Part shown: positions 1 to 10,700 of the stretch, one piece after another
Numbering within the stretch: position 1 is the first letter of the stretch
Layout: every line of letters starts with the position of its first letter
DNA from: Cephalotus follicularis
Taxonomy: Eukaryota; Streptophyta; Magnoliopsida; Oxalidales; Cephalotaceae
Assembly: GCA_001972305.1 (NCBI GenBank)
Contig: BDDD01005034.1
Span: forward strand, 41,591-105,590
Reading direction: 5' to 3'
Length of the DNA stretch: 64,000 bases
Made by a program: the position numbers and the translations under genes
Notes under the pieces: generated by a model
Databases searched by the model: none
Told to the model about the DNA's origin: nothing
Seen by the model: the letters and a program-made list of their open reading frames with translations, nothing else

Positions 1-619
1 ATCAAAGAAAAAAAGAAGATGAATACTTATATATAGTATTTATATATGTATATAAAAAACCAGTATATATATATATACACACACACACACACAATATATA
101 CATATATATAATCTGCACAAATTAAAAAATCTAATAAATTAAATAACATTAAATTAAAAAAAATTGATTGAGGACAGGAGCAGATTCGGTTGGTCTGTGT
201 GTGCAGTGGTGAGCGGCAGTTGGTGAGAAGTGTTGTGCGCGGTGGGGCTGTGGGTGCGATGGATCGTAGGCGTGATATGGTCCATGGCAGTGCTTGGGTG
301 CGGAGGTGATGTGCAGTGCGTGTGATGGAGTGGAGGTGTTGTGCGCTACACAAACTGGCGGCAATATGCGGTATCGAAGATGACCAAAGATCTGTTGGCG
401 TTTTGGTAAAGATGCAAGAAAAATACCGTGTATCCGTGAAAGAAAAAAATACAAGGGAAGCCAGTAATGTAGGGTTACAAGGATCAAAGGCATGGCAAGG
501 GTATTAAATGCCCTCACCATGTCGCTTTTTTTAAAATAAAACCAGGGAACTAGTCAACGGCGAGGGGAGTCAGCTCCCTCACCGTTGCCCTCGCCCATTA
601 TCCTCGTCGTAGCCTTTTT
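1..619. other. Non-coding flank with microsatellite and hairpin
   Basis: I recognise no gene here. The first 120 bases are a TA-rich stretch that passes into a CA run (about 60-95). At 555-587 there is an imperfect inverted repeat (CAACGG and GAGGGGAG on the left, CTCCCTC and CCGTTG on the right) able to form a GC-rich hairpin of about 33 bases. The reading frames on both strands have biased composition and resemble no family I know. Confidence 0.6.
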
Positions 620-1528
620 TTTTTTGTAGTGTATTGCAAGCCTGATACATTCTAAACTGTTCCCTGACTGCACACATGTGAAACGCACAACCAAAATCTA
701 GAATCCAATCTGAACTAACAATACCTGAAGATTTAGCAAGATACACATCATCCTCTAATGATGCCTCAACAACTGTAGCCTCTGATGATTTTCCTTTCCT
801 CTTTTGGAAGTTCTCGAACTGTGGGCAATCTTTCTTTACATATCCTTCTTCATCTCACACAAAGTACTTTCTATTTTTGTTGCGAACTTTAGACTTTTAG
901 CGCGCTCTGACTCTGCTAGACTCATCATCCCAATCCTCCGATTTACCTTTTCAACCATCACTAGCTGTAACCAAGGCGGTACCCTCTCATGATGGCACCT
1001 CATTGCTACACTTCTTCCTTGTCTCATTCATCAATAAAGAAGCAACGACCTCATCCAAAAAAAGAGTATCGTTTCCAGACAATAGTGTGGTGACTATGTG
1101 AATATATGATATGGGCAGTGATGCTAACAAAAGAACTGCCTGATCCTCATTCTCAATCTTCACTTCTAAATGTGCCAGCTTTGTCAGTATCATGTTGAAC
1201 TCACTCAAATGCGCCTCAAATCACAATCCTTCTACTAACTGAAGCCCATATAATTTCTTCTCCAAGAACAACTTGTTTTGTAGCGACCTGGACTTGCATC
1301 TGCTCTCCAATTTCCCCCAAACATTTAGCAAATCAGTTAAACTAATCACCTTCCGCAATGTGTTATACCCAATATATAACTGAATGATACTACATGTCAA
1401 ATCACACATATCCGGCCATGCCTCATCAGTCAACTTCTCCAGTGTCATGCACCGAACCATGGGATGACCCCACGACCCAGCACGTGACTTGCCGACCTTA
1501 TAATCAACCATATCATCATCCAAAAATT
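620..1528 (-). pseudogene. Ty1/copia gag-protease remnant
   Basis: Read on the minus strand, the stretch 1470-1221 matches the plant copia gag helical domain (motifs such as KLESR and NKLFLEKKLYGL). After a frameshift, 1208-987 continues it (NEDQAVLLLASLP, then DEVVASLL). Around 840-800 a zinc-knuckle remnant ends in KKDCPQF, with the histidine replaced by tyrosine. At 707-670 the protease start WILDFGCAFHMC is visible; the usual catalytic Asp-Ser-Gly appears as Asp-Phe-Gly. The N-terminus of gag and everything after the protease start are missing. The type is that of TNT1/Tork-like copia polyproteins and differs from copia E, F and G in this window. It abuts the end of the gypsy A LTR, so A probably landed in it. 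Confidence 0.75.
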
Positions 1529-1786
1529 GTTATAATTTAAAACTTTCATAAACAATCATACATGCGAAAATAACCATTCAAATATCTTGCCTGGATAGAC
1601 CTAATAAATACATCAATGTCTTATACCTCACACAGTGCCAGAAGCCGACAGCTCAACATAAGTGCGATATAATTATTCTTATACATGAAGTCTCTTATAC
1701 AATAAGGTAGGTAGAGGAGTTGCACTGCTACAAGAATCCTTTCGGTGATCCGGACCATTTGGTCACTTGGATGAGTCACATGTACC

Positions 1787-1809
1787 TGACCCATTCAGAG
1801 AATGGGTCA
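1787..1809. repeat. Perfect inverted repeat TGACCCATTC-AGA-GAATGGGTCA
   Basis: Two 10-bp arms are separated by three bases. A related repeat with 9-bp arms lies at 52894-52925 in the solo LTR 52252-55796. Both LTRs appear to have the same orientation, so this may be a conserved LTR hairpin of a related group. Confidence 0.8.
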
Positions 1810-2151
1810 GCAACCACTGATTGTGTGGGCAATACCATATGCAATGAAGTGTACAGTTATAGCAGATGTGTGTATGGCATGAGATGCACAAATGCCAATT
1901 TATAGCAATATCCCATAACATAAAAGTCATCATTCATACACCTTAAGCCTACAGGCATAACACAGACCATTCTAGAGTTGTCTAGCGATACATACATCCA
2001 TAAGTGTGAGTAGGTAGAGGACTTCTATCTTTCTATGCCCTACTTTACTGATCTACACACTACTCTGCCGGCCTACACACTACTGACAGAGGACTTCCAT
2101 CCTTCTACGCACACTCAGTGTTGTAGGCAGAGGAGTCAAAAATCACACGCT

Positions 2152-2434
2152 CTCCTCGGCTTCTTAAGCTCAAGGTAGCATCACTATAGGTGCTCCTCGA
2201 CCTCCTCGGCTCAGGGTAGCATTACTATAGGTTCTCCTAGGCCTCCTCGGCTCAAGGTAGCATCACTATAGGTGCTTCTCGGCCTTCTCGGATAAAGGTA
2301 GCATCACTATAGGTGCTCTACGGCCTCCTCGGCTCATGGTAGCATCACTATAGGTGCTCCTCGGCCTCCTCAGCTCACAGTAGCATAACAATAGGTGCTC
2401 CTCGACCTCCTCGACTCAAGGTAACATAACTATA
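2152..2434. repeat. 41-bp tandem repeat, about seven copies
   Basis: Units read roughly GGTGCTCCTCGGCCTCCTC, then GGCTCAAGGTAGCATCACTA and TA. Copies are diverged at a few positions each but keep the 41-base period. They lie inside the inferred LTR of gypsy A. Confidence 0.85.
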
Positions 2435-2722
2435 ATCTGTATACTACTCTACTCTAGTTCAGCATCACCATCGCCCATGCACTACTTGTGCTGCAGAGGA
2501 TGGAGTCAAGATAACGTTGTCCTGGTCAATCCTTCCCCTTAGTGCTAGTGTCTTTAGGACAAAGCATAGGTATTTGGGATTATTCAGAGTTACTCGGGGT
2601 CCTCGCAGCCCTACACAATGCGTAATTCACCGTTTGGTTCACCTGCTAAAGGGGGCCGTGTGAGATATCCTTCAGTAATGCTAGTCTATTAAGACAATGA
2701 ACTTATGGATCCAATAACAATA

Positions 2723-2823
2723 GGTGACCCTTATGGTTCATCTCAGTCGGTGACCCTTCTGGTGCGTCTCCGTCGGTGACCCTTTATGGTTCATCTCAGT
2801 CGGTAACCCTTATGGTTCATCTC
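2723..2823. repeat. 26-bp tandem repeat, four copies
   Basis: The unit GGTGACCCTTATGGTTCATC plus TCAGTC recurs four times with small changes. It lies inside the inferred LTR of gypsy A. Confidence 0.8.
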
Positions 2824-4071
2824 AAAAGTGGGATCCCATAGGTCATTTCTCTGAGAATATTAGTCTCTTTTCTAAAAGTGAGTACCCAGGGCTATACATC
2901 TGTCAGACTAAGTAGCCACCTCCCTATTCCTTCCTGACATAGCAGAGAATGAGAGTGATTATATCGTCATAGCTCAACAATGTCGAGTAAGATCTGAGAC
3001 CTTATGGGTCTTTAACTATAAAACCCTTTTCGTCAGAGAATGGTTCACCTAGGCATATCAGAGGAGGTTCACCTAGGCTACACAACCTTAGAACTTTCCT
3101 AAGTCCTGATATCAGACGATGAGCTTTGTCATATGACCTCCACCTCTGAGGTCTGCCTTTAGGCTTTGGAGTTTGGCTACAAGCATGAGGTCTGCCTTCT
3201 AGTACGAGGCTGGCCTCTAGTATGAGGGGTTCTATAGACGACAATCACCGTAGGCGTTGTCTGTTATCTCTCAAATGAAATACCAATGCTCTAATCGAAG
3301 GTGTCCATAGTCTAAGGACTTGGTAGAATGACGATATATGGTTGTTAATCAGCTCACCAACAAACCAAGTCCAAAACAGGCAATCTAACACTCGATCCAA
3401 GGGAGCCATAAGCCCCAGTGTCGATTCCAACACAAAAACAGCTTAAGGAAATCTTTAATCCATTCATCTAGTCCTTATCTAGCAGTTCATGATAGCACAC
3501 ATCATTCAAGGTGGTTATATGCAAGAGTTCAAGCATATAAGCAAAGCCTACCTCGATAGATGTCAAGTTGCAGCTCTGGAAGAACTTGTTGCCAAAACCA
3601 CTTGTAGATATAATTGAATCTATTGCTGGAATCTTGATTTGATCCTTCTTTCAGGCTCTATACACTGTTAAGAGTCCAATGACTCCTTCTTTGCTGCAAT
3701 CCAAGCTCTGTCTCTCACAATGTCTCTTCACCCTCGAAGAACGCACCAGAGATGAAGTTGGTAGTGGAATACCCCTTGTCTCTCTTTCTCTCTCTCTTTC
3801 TTAACTCACCCTCTCTATAGTGAATTCAGCGCTAAATGAATGTCCATGAAAATAAAGTTGAACTATTTATATATGGACTTTCTTGGGTGGAAGAATCCAA
3901 ACCTGCCCGTGACCTCACAATGGCCGGCCCCACCGTTTTTCAAATATGAGACAAGTTATGTCTCATAAGGGAGATAAAATTATTATTATTGACTTAGTCA
4001 ACAATTGGGGCTTTGTGATGTCATACAATATCATATATTACAATAGATAATTATAAAACTGTGGCCTTACA

Positions 4072-4084
4072 TCCTATCCTCCTT
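4072..4084 (-). promoter_or_regulatory. Polypurine tract of gypsy A
   Basis: On the minus strand the purine run AAGGAGGATAGGA sits directly before the LTR start TGTAAGG. It lies about 25 bases after the integrase stop codon, the normal place for the plus-strand primer in gypsy elements. Confidence 0.75.
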
Positions 4085-4108
4085 AGAGAAATCTCGTCTC
4101 GAGATTCC

Positions 4109-4733
4109 TTAAGGTAAAAAAAAGTGAGGGTACAATGCTCTTATTTTTTCCTCACGCTCCCAAGTAGCTTCTTCAAGTCCATGGTATTGCCATAATACTT
4201 TCACCAATGGAATGGTCTTGCTTCTCAACTGTTTGATTCGGCGATTAAGGATCTGAATAGGTCTTTCTACAAAGCTCAAGTCCGTCCTCAACTCCAACAG
4301 CTCCCACTGTAGCAAGTGAGAAGGATCTGGATGGTACTTTCTTAGCATTGAGACATGGAAGACATTATGCACATCTGATAAATTGGGCAATAAGGAAAGC
4401 CTGTAGGTGACTGCACCTACCCTCTCAAGGATCTTGAAAGGTCCTATAAACTGAGGGGCTAACTTCCTATTCTTGCGAAACCTCATGATTCCTTTAGTTG
4501 GTGAGTCTTTAAGGAATACATGATCTCCCACTGAGAATTCCAACTCTCACCTACGATGATCTGCATAAATCTTTTTGTCTGCTCTGGGCTGTTAGAAGCC
4601 TTTCCCTTATGACTTTGGCCTTCTTCGTTTTCTCTTGCACAAGCTTTGGCTCTGAAAGACTCTGTTCGCCAACTTCAAACCAACAAATTGGGATTCTACA
4701 TTTTCGACCATAGAGAGCCTTGAATGGCGCCAT
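4109..4733 (-). pseudogene. Integrase C-terminal region, gypsy A
   Basis: Two frames (4733-4551 and 4543-4109) carry the gypsy integrase C-terminal module. MAPFKALYGRKCRIPICW is followed, after a frame break near 4547, by FSVGDHVFLKDSP (GPY/F-type domain), VHNVFHVSMLRKY and the chromodomain-like tail ending in EEATWEREEKIRALYPH. This region binds target chromatin in chromoviruses. The frame break separates it from the catalytic core. Confidence 0.85.
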
Positions 4734-4742
4734 TCCGAAGCT

Positions 4743-5480
4743 GGAATGATAACTATTATTTTACGAGAACTCTACTAACGGTAGATGCTCATCCCAACTG
4801 GCACTCCAATCCATCACACATTCCCAAAGCATGTCCTCTAGAGTCTGAATAGTCCGCTCAGACTGACCATCAGTCTGGGGATGAAAAGCTATGCTGAAAC
4901 TCAACTGAGTACCCAAAGCTGTATGCAGTTTCTTCCAAAACCGAGATGTAAACCAGGGGTCCCTGTCAGACACCATGCTGACTGGTATTCCATGGAGCTT
5001 GACAATCTCTCCAACATACAAGGTTGCCAACCTTTCAAGAGAATAAGTCATCTTCATCGCTAGAAAATGAGCTGATTTGGTAAAACGATCAACGATCACC
5101 CATATGGCGTCACGGTTAGCCCTTGTTCTAGGCAACCCTATCACAAAATCCATGGTGATGTGTTACCATTTCCATTGTGTCACAGGCAATGGTTGAAGAT
5201 ATCCAACAGGTCTCTGCTGTTCTACAGTGATTTGCTAACATGTCAGGTAGGAAGCAACCTACTCTACTATCTCCCTTTTCATGTTACTCCTCCAGTAATT
5301 GAGCTTTAAGTCTCGGTACATTTTGGTACTCCCGGGATGTACTGAGAAACTGGAGCGATGGGCCTGTGACAAAAGTTCATCCTTCAATTCTTTACTGTTG
5401 AGAACACAAACTCTGCCTTGATATCTGATCAATCCGTCACCCTAAATTGAGAACTCGGGTTTCAATCCTCCTTGATCATT
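4743..5480 (-). pseudogene. Integrase zinc-binding and catalytic core, gypsy A
   Basis: The core (5153-4761) shows MDFVIGLPRTR, VSDRDPWFTS and [13 protein letters not shown], which supply the three acidic residues of the D,D-35-E site, all present. Upstream (about 5400-5160) the zinc finger has HRSSFSVHPGSTKMY, but its cysteine pair reads SYLTC instead of RCLTC, and in-frame stops follow. The zinc finger is therefore damaged while the catalytic triad survives in outline. Confidence 0.85.
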
Positions 5481-5999
5481 TAATGTCATCTTAAACAAGC
5501 TTCCATCCATACCCTGGGCTTCTCTAATCCTGTCCAACAACCATGGACGAGCCTGAATCTAGCTAACCGTTAAGCAAGCTAATCGACGACTCAAAGCGTC
5601 TGCAACCACATTAGCTTTTCTTGGATGGTACTACATCTCACAGTTATAATCATTTAGCAACTCCATCCATCTCCTTTTCCTCATATTCAAGTCTTTCTGG
5701 GAGAAAATGTGTTTTAAGTTTTTGTGATCTGTAAACACATCAAACTTCGTGCCATACAAGTGGTGCCTCCATTTGTGTAGTGCAAAGACTATCTCTACCA
5801 ACTCGAGACCATGAGTTGGATAACTCTCCTCATGAGGCTTCAACTTCCTTGAGGCATAAGCGATCACCTTTCCATTCTGCATCAAGACACATCCCAAGCC
5901 ATTTCAAGATGCATCACTATATACAACAGAGCCTTCACTGCCCTCAGGCAAGGCCAAAATCGGTGCAGAATTCAAATAGTGCTTCAACTCCTGAAAACT
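5481..5999 (-). pseudogene. RNase H domain, gypsy A
   Basis: The frame 5897-5631 reads [20 protein letters not shown], then [18 protein letters not shown] and [11 protein letters not shown], the typical gypsy RNase H. The start (YSDAS) lies just above 5897 and is followed by an in-frame stop. The domain would degrade the RNA strand of the RNA-DNA hybrid during reverse transcription. It is interrupted and joins the integrase through a frame with further stops. Confidence 0.85.
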
Positions 6000-7025
6000 C
6001 TATTCATAATAATCATCCCACACAAACAAAGTCTTTTTTTGCGTCATTTTGATCAAAGGTATGGCTATCCGTGAGAATCCCTCGAAAAAACGGTGGTAAT
6101 AACCTGCTAAGCCTAAGAAACTCTGGATTTCCGTCACGTTTGTCAGACTTTTCCAATCTCTTATTGCTTCTATCTTTGCTGGATGTACCGATAAACAGGC
6201 ACTGGAAATAACGTGACCAAGAAAAGCAACCTCTGACAACAAAAACTCACATTTGCTAAACTTGGCATACAATCGGTGATATCTCAAAACCTATAATGCC
6301 AAGTGCAAATGCTCCCTATGCTCCTCTATAGATTTGGAGTACACCAAGATATCATCAATGAAGACCACAATGAACTGGTCAAGATACGGGATAAACACCC
6401 TGTTCATCAAGCCCATGAATGCGCCAGGGGCATTAGTTACCCCAAACGACATTACCACGAACTCGCAGTGTCCATATCGTGACCTGAAATCTGTCTTTGG
6501 AATGTCTTCTGCTCTAACCGTGAGATGATGATATCCTGATCTCAAATCCAACTCGGAGAATAATGAAGATCCTCTCAATTGATCAAACAATTCGTCAATG
6601 TGCGGCAGCGGGTACTTATTCTTAATTGTAGCCTGGTTGAGTTACCGATAATCAATGCACATCCTCAAGGATCCATCCTTCTTTTTGACAAACAGGACCG
6701 GTGCTCCCCACTGGGAAAATCTCAATCTGATAAAACCTTTATCGAGCAACTCATGCAATTGCAATTTCAATTCTTTCAATTCAAGAGAGGCCATGCGATA
6801 AGGAGCTCTCGATATCGGTGTTGTCCCTGGCAGGAGATCTATAACAAACTCCACATCTCTCTCAGGAGGTAAGGATGTCAACTCCTCCGGAAACACATCA
6901 CGATACTCATAGACAACTAGGGCCTCCTCCAACCTCGATATCCATTTCCTGTCATCTGTCACATGTGCCCGGTAACCGCTGCAACCCTGTCTCATGAGTC
7001 TGTCTGCCTGAATAGCAGAAATCAT
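6000..7025 (-). pseudogene. Reverse transcriptase, gypsy A
   Basis: The frames 7025-6642, 6590-6291 and 6287-6000 cover the fingers-palm-thumb order: [44 protein letters not shown] and the catalytic [11 protein letters not shown] at about 6362-6351, then [12 protein letters not shown]. The catalytic Asp pair is present. Stops at the two frame junctions break the polyprotein. Confidence 0.9.
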
Positions 7026-7526
7026 CTAGACTAATTGGTGCTCTAAGGTTCCAAAAAACTGGAACTGAGACTGGCCTGGCATACTGAAGGTTATGACCTT
7101 CCTAAAACAATCCACATGCGCATAGTGTGCCGCTAACCAATCCATCCCTATGATGACATCCAGTTCTCCCATCGACAACACTATCAGGTCAGCCATCAAA
7201 ACACGATCGATGATCTCCAGGGCAAAAGACCTACACACCCATTCAGAGTAAACAGGTTCTCCTACTGGGGTGCTAACCTCCATTATAAAAGATAAGGGCT
7301 CAGGTTTCACCTCAATATAACATAGGAAATGCATAGCAATGTATGAATGAGATGAACCCGGATCTATAAGAGCCTGTGCCATATGCTGGGATATAGAAAT
7401 GGTACCTCCAATAACGGAGGCTGATCCCGCTACGACTCTCTCATCCATGACATAAACTCTACCCTGTACTGTAGGTATTGAACCCATAGGCTGTTTACCA
7501 CAGTCTCCCCACACTGTAGAAGGCAA
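7026..7526 (-). pseudogene. Aspartic protease, gypsy A
   Basis: The frame is open over 166 codons. ALIDPGSSHSYIA at about 7370-7335 is the retropepsin active-site region; Asp-Pro-Gly replaces the commoner Asp-Thr-Gly, a frequent form in plant gypsy elements (element B also has it). VIIGMDWLAAHYAHVDC is the downstream conserved block. It lies between the gag zinc knuckles and the reverse transcriptase, as expected. Confidence 0.85.
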
Positions 7527-7923
7527 ACTGGTGCTGGGACGACCTTGGTATTGCGATCCAGAACCACGGCTCTACTTTGAACCTCCTTGTGATTAGGCCA
7601 AACTCTGACTTGGCTGATTCCCTAAACTATACTTGCTGCGAGGGCACTCTACTGCCATATGATCCATAGCTCCACAAACTAGGCACTTAATGTCCTTCCA
7701 CCAGCAATAATCTGAAGCATGATTAGTGCGCTGACAATACACGCATGGATCAAAAGGGACCTGACTACTATCACTGGGAGCTTAGAGTAACCTCCCTGTG
7801 ACGATAATCTCCCCTAGTCTATCCACCGAGAGCCACGACATCCTCTCCACTGATGAGAACCTTTAGACTACCCTTTTAGTCTTAAGGAATAGGATGGACT
7901 ACTGATGCTCTGAGGAGATCCAC
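7527..7923 (-). pseudogene. Gag C-terminus with two zinc knuckles, gypsy A (truncated)
   Basis: On the minus strand, about 7746-7704 encodes CVYCQRTNHASDYC and about 7682-7640 encodes CLVCGAMDHMAVEC. Both fit CX2CX4HX4C, the RNA-binding zinc knuckle of gag nucleocapsid. The upstream capsid part should lie at higher coordinates but is missing; at 7924 the sequence changes abruptly to a Cassandra-like LTR. Confidence 0.8.
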
Positions 7924-8235
7924 TGTAACGACCTGATCCTCAACCACATGAGAAATTGTCCCCTTTTGTCCCACGCAGAACATACAGCGCCCATACATCT
8001 GCATTTTCACAGGGGCCATTACGGTTTTGTCCTAATTGATGGATTGGTCAGACTTCCCAGGAGGTCACCTATCCTGGTTTTTCCCTGAGCGCAGCACGCT
8101 TAACCTTGGAGTTTCCACTAACTCCTTAGCCAGTCCATCAAAAGGCGTCTCATGTAATTAGGTTCAAGGATCATTTCTTATATAGCACATCCATACTTTT
8201 CCCCTTTCCGATTGATCCAGTTCATTCCTGTCACA
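7924..8235 (-). mobile_element. Cassandra-like TRIM LTR (solo or partial)
   Basis: This 312-bp unit runs on the minus strand from TGTGACAGG to GTTACA, so it has TG..CA ends. Its middle (8051-8115) is clearly derived from the internal control region of plant 5S rRNA, the hallmark of Cassandra elements. Cassandra elements encode no protein and depend on other elements for movement. A TATA-like stretch (GCTATATAAG) also lies upstream of the 5S part. The flanks (TCCAC on the left, AAGGG on the right) do not match, so no target duplication is visible; a deletion or recombination probably removed one side together with the rest of gypsy A. Confidence 0.75.
8051..8115 (-). other. 5S rRNA-derived segment inside the LTR
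   Basis: On the minus strand the block GGATAGGTGACCTCCTGGGA and the following AGTC match the box C region of plant 5S rRNA with one change. GGTTAAGCGTGCT matches the box A region. The stretch between the two boxes is degraded. It cannot be a normal 5S gene because the outer stem sequences are absent, but the Pol III internal promoter elements are largely kept. Confidence 0.8.
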
Positions 8236-9414
8236 AAGGGCGGCTCCATCTCGTTGATAGCCCTTTCCTCTTGGCTGCTTCATCTCATGGATAGCCCTTT
8301 CCTGTTTGCCCACTCTTAGGCTCTGTTTGGTAATGCTGTGTGTTTTGTAAAAGTGCTTTTCGGAAGTACTTTTAGTAAAAGTGCTTTTGTCAAAAGTGTT
8401 GTGAGAAAGCTGAAACCGTTTGGTAAATTCAATATAAAAGTGTTTCTACAGTGAATATCTATTTGGTAAATATACTTTTGAAACTGCTGTGGACATTTAA
8501 AATGACTGAAATGGACATGAAATTATAAATGTTTATTTTGATTAGTTATTGGTAACAAACCAAAATAAAATTCATACTATCCGTCATTTTTGTTTTTTAA
8601 ATTGTGAATTTAGATTATTTATTACTTTTCTTGGTCAAATATTAAAATTTATAAAAATTCTTATCAAGTTACATCATTTATGTTAGAGATGGATTCATAT
8701 CATTTTTTTTTATATTGGAGAAATTTATTAAAAAAATACATAAATTAGATTTTTTATGAACAAAACAAATATTCATTACACTACCTACCATGTATATATA
8801 TCAATATGATAATGAATAATATTACATATGAGGATTAATAATACCAAAAAATTTATAATAATTGTTAAGTTAAATAAATAATGCAAAAATACATATTAAT
8901 GTTAACAATACTTGAAAATAAAAAACGATCATGAAGGATATGTTATTAAACTACTAGTAATTCTATCACGATAAATTTTCATTTATCTTCCTTCCCGTTG
9001 TGATATAGTTTGAGAACATCATGCTCGTTTTGCACATCCTCCAATTCTATCACGAGAAATGTTCATTTCTTTTCTCTCTTTTGCTTTGTTTTTTTTTTTT
9101 ACAATAGACCACTGTTTTTTTCTTTGTATTTTTTGTTCTGTTTCAATTTTTTTTTCTTCTTTTTTTTTACAATGGTACAGTTTGTTTACTGATAATTTTT
9201 TGATTTTTTTAACAAGTTCAAAATGTGTATATTTATAACGAAATATCCAAAAACAAAACACCCAAAATAGGGTGGATACACTCTTGTTTATAAAAGCATA
9301 AGAGCGTCACAAAACAGCAAAAGCATAACCTACTGGAAAACATAAAGATACAAACACGATCTGTCCGTCTATCAGCCTAATATCAACAACGCAATAACAT
9401 AACCAAAAAAGAAG
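8236..9414. other. AT-rich non-coding stretch, possible non-autonomous DNA transposon end
   Basis: I see no gene. A short direct repeat (GATAGCCCTTTCCT) occurs twice in 8250-8305. From about 8321, GGCTCTGTTTGGTA followed by repeated AAAGTGCTTTT words resembles the ends of common plant hAT-like non-autonomous elements, but I found no matching opposite end. Poly-T runs at 9090-9170 produce spurious reading frames. Another short repeat (AATTCTATCACGA) occurs near 8959 and 9042. Confidence 0.45.
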
Positions 9415-9775
9415 CTATAAAAACTCATATACAAATCTGCACATCAGCAGAGTGAAGCCTACAACTAAGCCAGACCCTGCAGCTTGGAGGACCATCTGCA
9501 CACTCAAATGCTCACAATATTCACCTTCTAGCAAACCAGCCAGCAATTCATGTCGCCATCAACAACCACCAAGTAGCTGCAGCATGAAAAACATAGCCCG
9601 CAAGGAGACTGGATGAGCAAGCTCCCATCCCAGCATCTCAAGAACCTAGGAGCGAAACCAGCCCATATGCTTGATTGCCTGGACACTGGTTTTCTTGTTT
9701 ATGTTCTCACGATCCTCACTGCGCAAATCAACTAGTCTGTGAATAGTGGATATAATGGGCCACCAGCCTGTAACT
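9415..9775 (-). pseudogene. Last-exon-like remnant of an unrecognised gene
   Basis: A good splice acceptor (TTTGTTCATCACAG) ends at 9776. From there one frame runs 120 codons to a TAG at 9415, broken only by a TAG at 9648-9646 and one TGA. It begins VTGWWPIISTIHRLVDL and, past the stops, ends in a hydrophobic stretch GSGLVVGFTLLMC, which could be a C-terminal membrane segment. I do not recognise the family. It could be a real 42-codon terminal exon followed by 3' UTR, or a longer exon with two nonsense changes. It lies on the same strand as the peroxidase fragment but is not peroxidase sequence. Confidence 0.4.
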
Positions 9776-9944
9776 CTGTGATGAACAAACACACGAAATT
9801 TCATTTGCAATCTCACATACATCTTGCTTGTATGCTTAACATGGTTGTTGAAGAATCATATTAAAACAAAAGAAAGACAAAGAAGAGAATTGTGCATTAA
9901 ACCAATTCAACTCATGAACTAATGAAACAAGTACAATGATAAGG

Positions 9945-10502
9945 TACGTTTTCCACCATTTTGGGACCCTGAGATACCAGAAACCTTTAATCAAATGAGC
10001 TAAACATAAATAGTTTACTGAGTGGAGGTAAGTTTTCCAAATATGCTAAAAGACAATGTCTTAATGGTTATAGAATTAACATTCTGCAACCCTAAAACCT
10101 TATAGTTTTCTATGAAAACCAAAAGAGCAGAAGAGCACACCAGAACAGTTAACAAAGTTGAATAAAAAAAAACCAACAACGAAAGCAAGTAATGAAGGAG
10201 GCCGTGAAAGTGAAAAGAAGACATATAGGAGTAGTAGAAAAAAACGAAAAAATTAAATAAACAAAGAAAATATTAAGGGAACATAATGGAGCAGTGAGGA
10301 TTACCAGAACAATTCCATCTCTAGTGGCAAGGGCAATTGTATCAGCACATGAAACCACCCCTGGACAAACGTTTTCAAGCTCATCCTCAATCATATCGAT
10401 TTTATCAAAGCCCTTAAGGGTCTTGTTGGGGATGGCATCCCTCTTTATGCGATGGCTCTTATTGTCGTTGCTATCATCTAGGAATACTGAAGCATCACAA
10501 CC
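9945..10502 (-). pseudogene. Class III peroxidase fragment (exon 2 and trace of exon 3)
   Basis: Exon 2 (10502-10305, 66 codons) encodes GCDASVFLDD, then PNKTLKGFDKIDMIEDELE, CPGVVSCADTIALATRDGIVL. These are hallmarks of plant secretory peroxidases, including the calcium-site GCDAS and the VSCADT block. It is bounded by an acceptor AG before GGTTGT and a donor GTAATC at 10304, the usual places for introns 1 and 2. After an intron-like stretch, a CAG at 9971-9969 is followed by about 25 bases resembling the exon 3 start (GPK..WWK) with small indels, then the match is lost. Exon 1 with the distal histidine, the heme-binding exon 4 and the rest of exon 3 are absent, so this is a fragment. Confidence 0.7.
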
Positions 10503-10700
10503 CTTATTCATGGAAAAACCACATCGATCATCAACAAATCCATATTAAAAAACTAGAGCACCCAAATAGTTCGTTTTGATAAATTTCGAGATGAAAATAT
10601 TCAAACACACCAAACAGAGACCAGGCCAATTTGTAACCAAACCCCCAAATATCAAGGGAACTTGATTCATTAATTTCACATTGACGCTTTATAACAAAAC
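10503..10700. other. Intron-like sequence before assembly gap
   Basis: No exon 1 of the peroxidase is visible on the minus strand. The sequence is AT-rich and ends at the run of N. It shows no similarity to the LTR that should lie on the far side of element G. Confidence 0.5.

Larger units (their letters stand above)
1528..4071 (-). repeat. 3' LTR of gypsy element A (boundary at 1528 uncertain)
   Basis: The LTR starts on the minus strand with TGTAAGGCC at 4071, directly after a polypurine tract. It is non-coding. Its notable contents are a 41-bp tandem array (2152-2434), a 26-bp tandem array (2723-2823) and a perfect 10-bp inverted repeat (1787-1809). No second LTR copy exists in the window for comparison, so the other end is estimated only. 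Confidence 0.6.
1528..7923 (-). mobile_element. Gypsy element A (Ty3/gypsy, chromovirus-like), 5'-truncated
   Basis: On the minus strand the order is gag C-terminus, protease, reverse transcriptase, RNase H, integrase, polypurine tract, 3' LTR. This order (integrase last) defines Ty3/gypsy. The integrase C-terminus resembles that of Tekay/Del-like chromoviruses. The 5' LTR, primer-binding site and first half of gag are absent: the element stops at 7923, exactly where a Cassandra-like LTR begins. Several frameshifts and stops make it inactive. The low-coordinate end at about 1528 is inferred from LTR-like composition and the edge of the copia remnant, so it is uncertain. Confidence 0.8.

Noticed and set aside
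4109-7526. Treating the retroelement frames as host genes
   Set aside because: Their domain order, polypurine tract and LTR show they are parts of one decayed element.
8051-8115. A functional 5S rRNA gene
   Set aside because: Only the inner promoter part is present, inside an LTR; the outer stems and the terminator are missing.
9010-9261. Reading frames rich in Phe or Lys near 9010-9261
   Set aside because: They are translations of poly-T runs with no conserved features.
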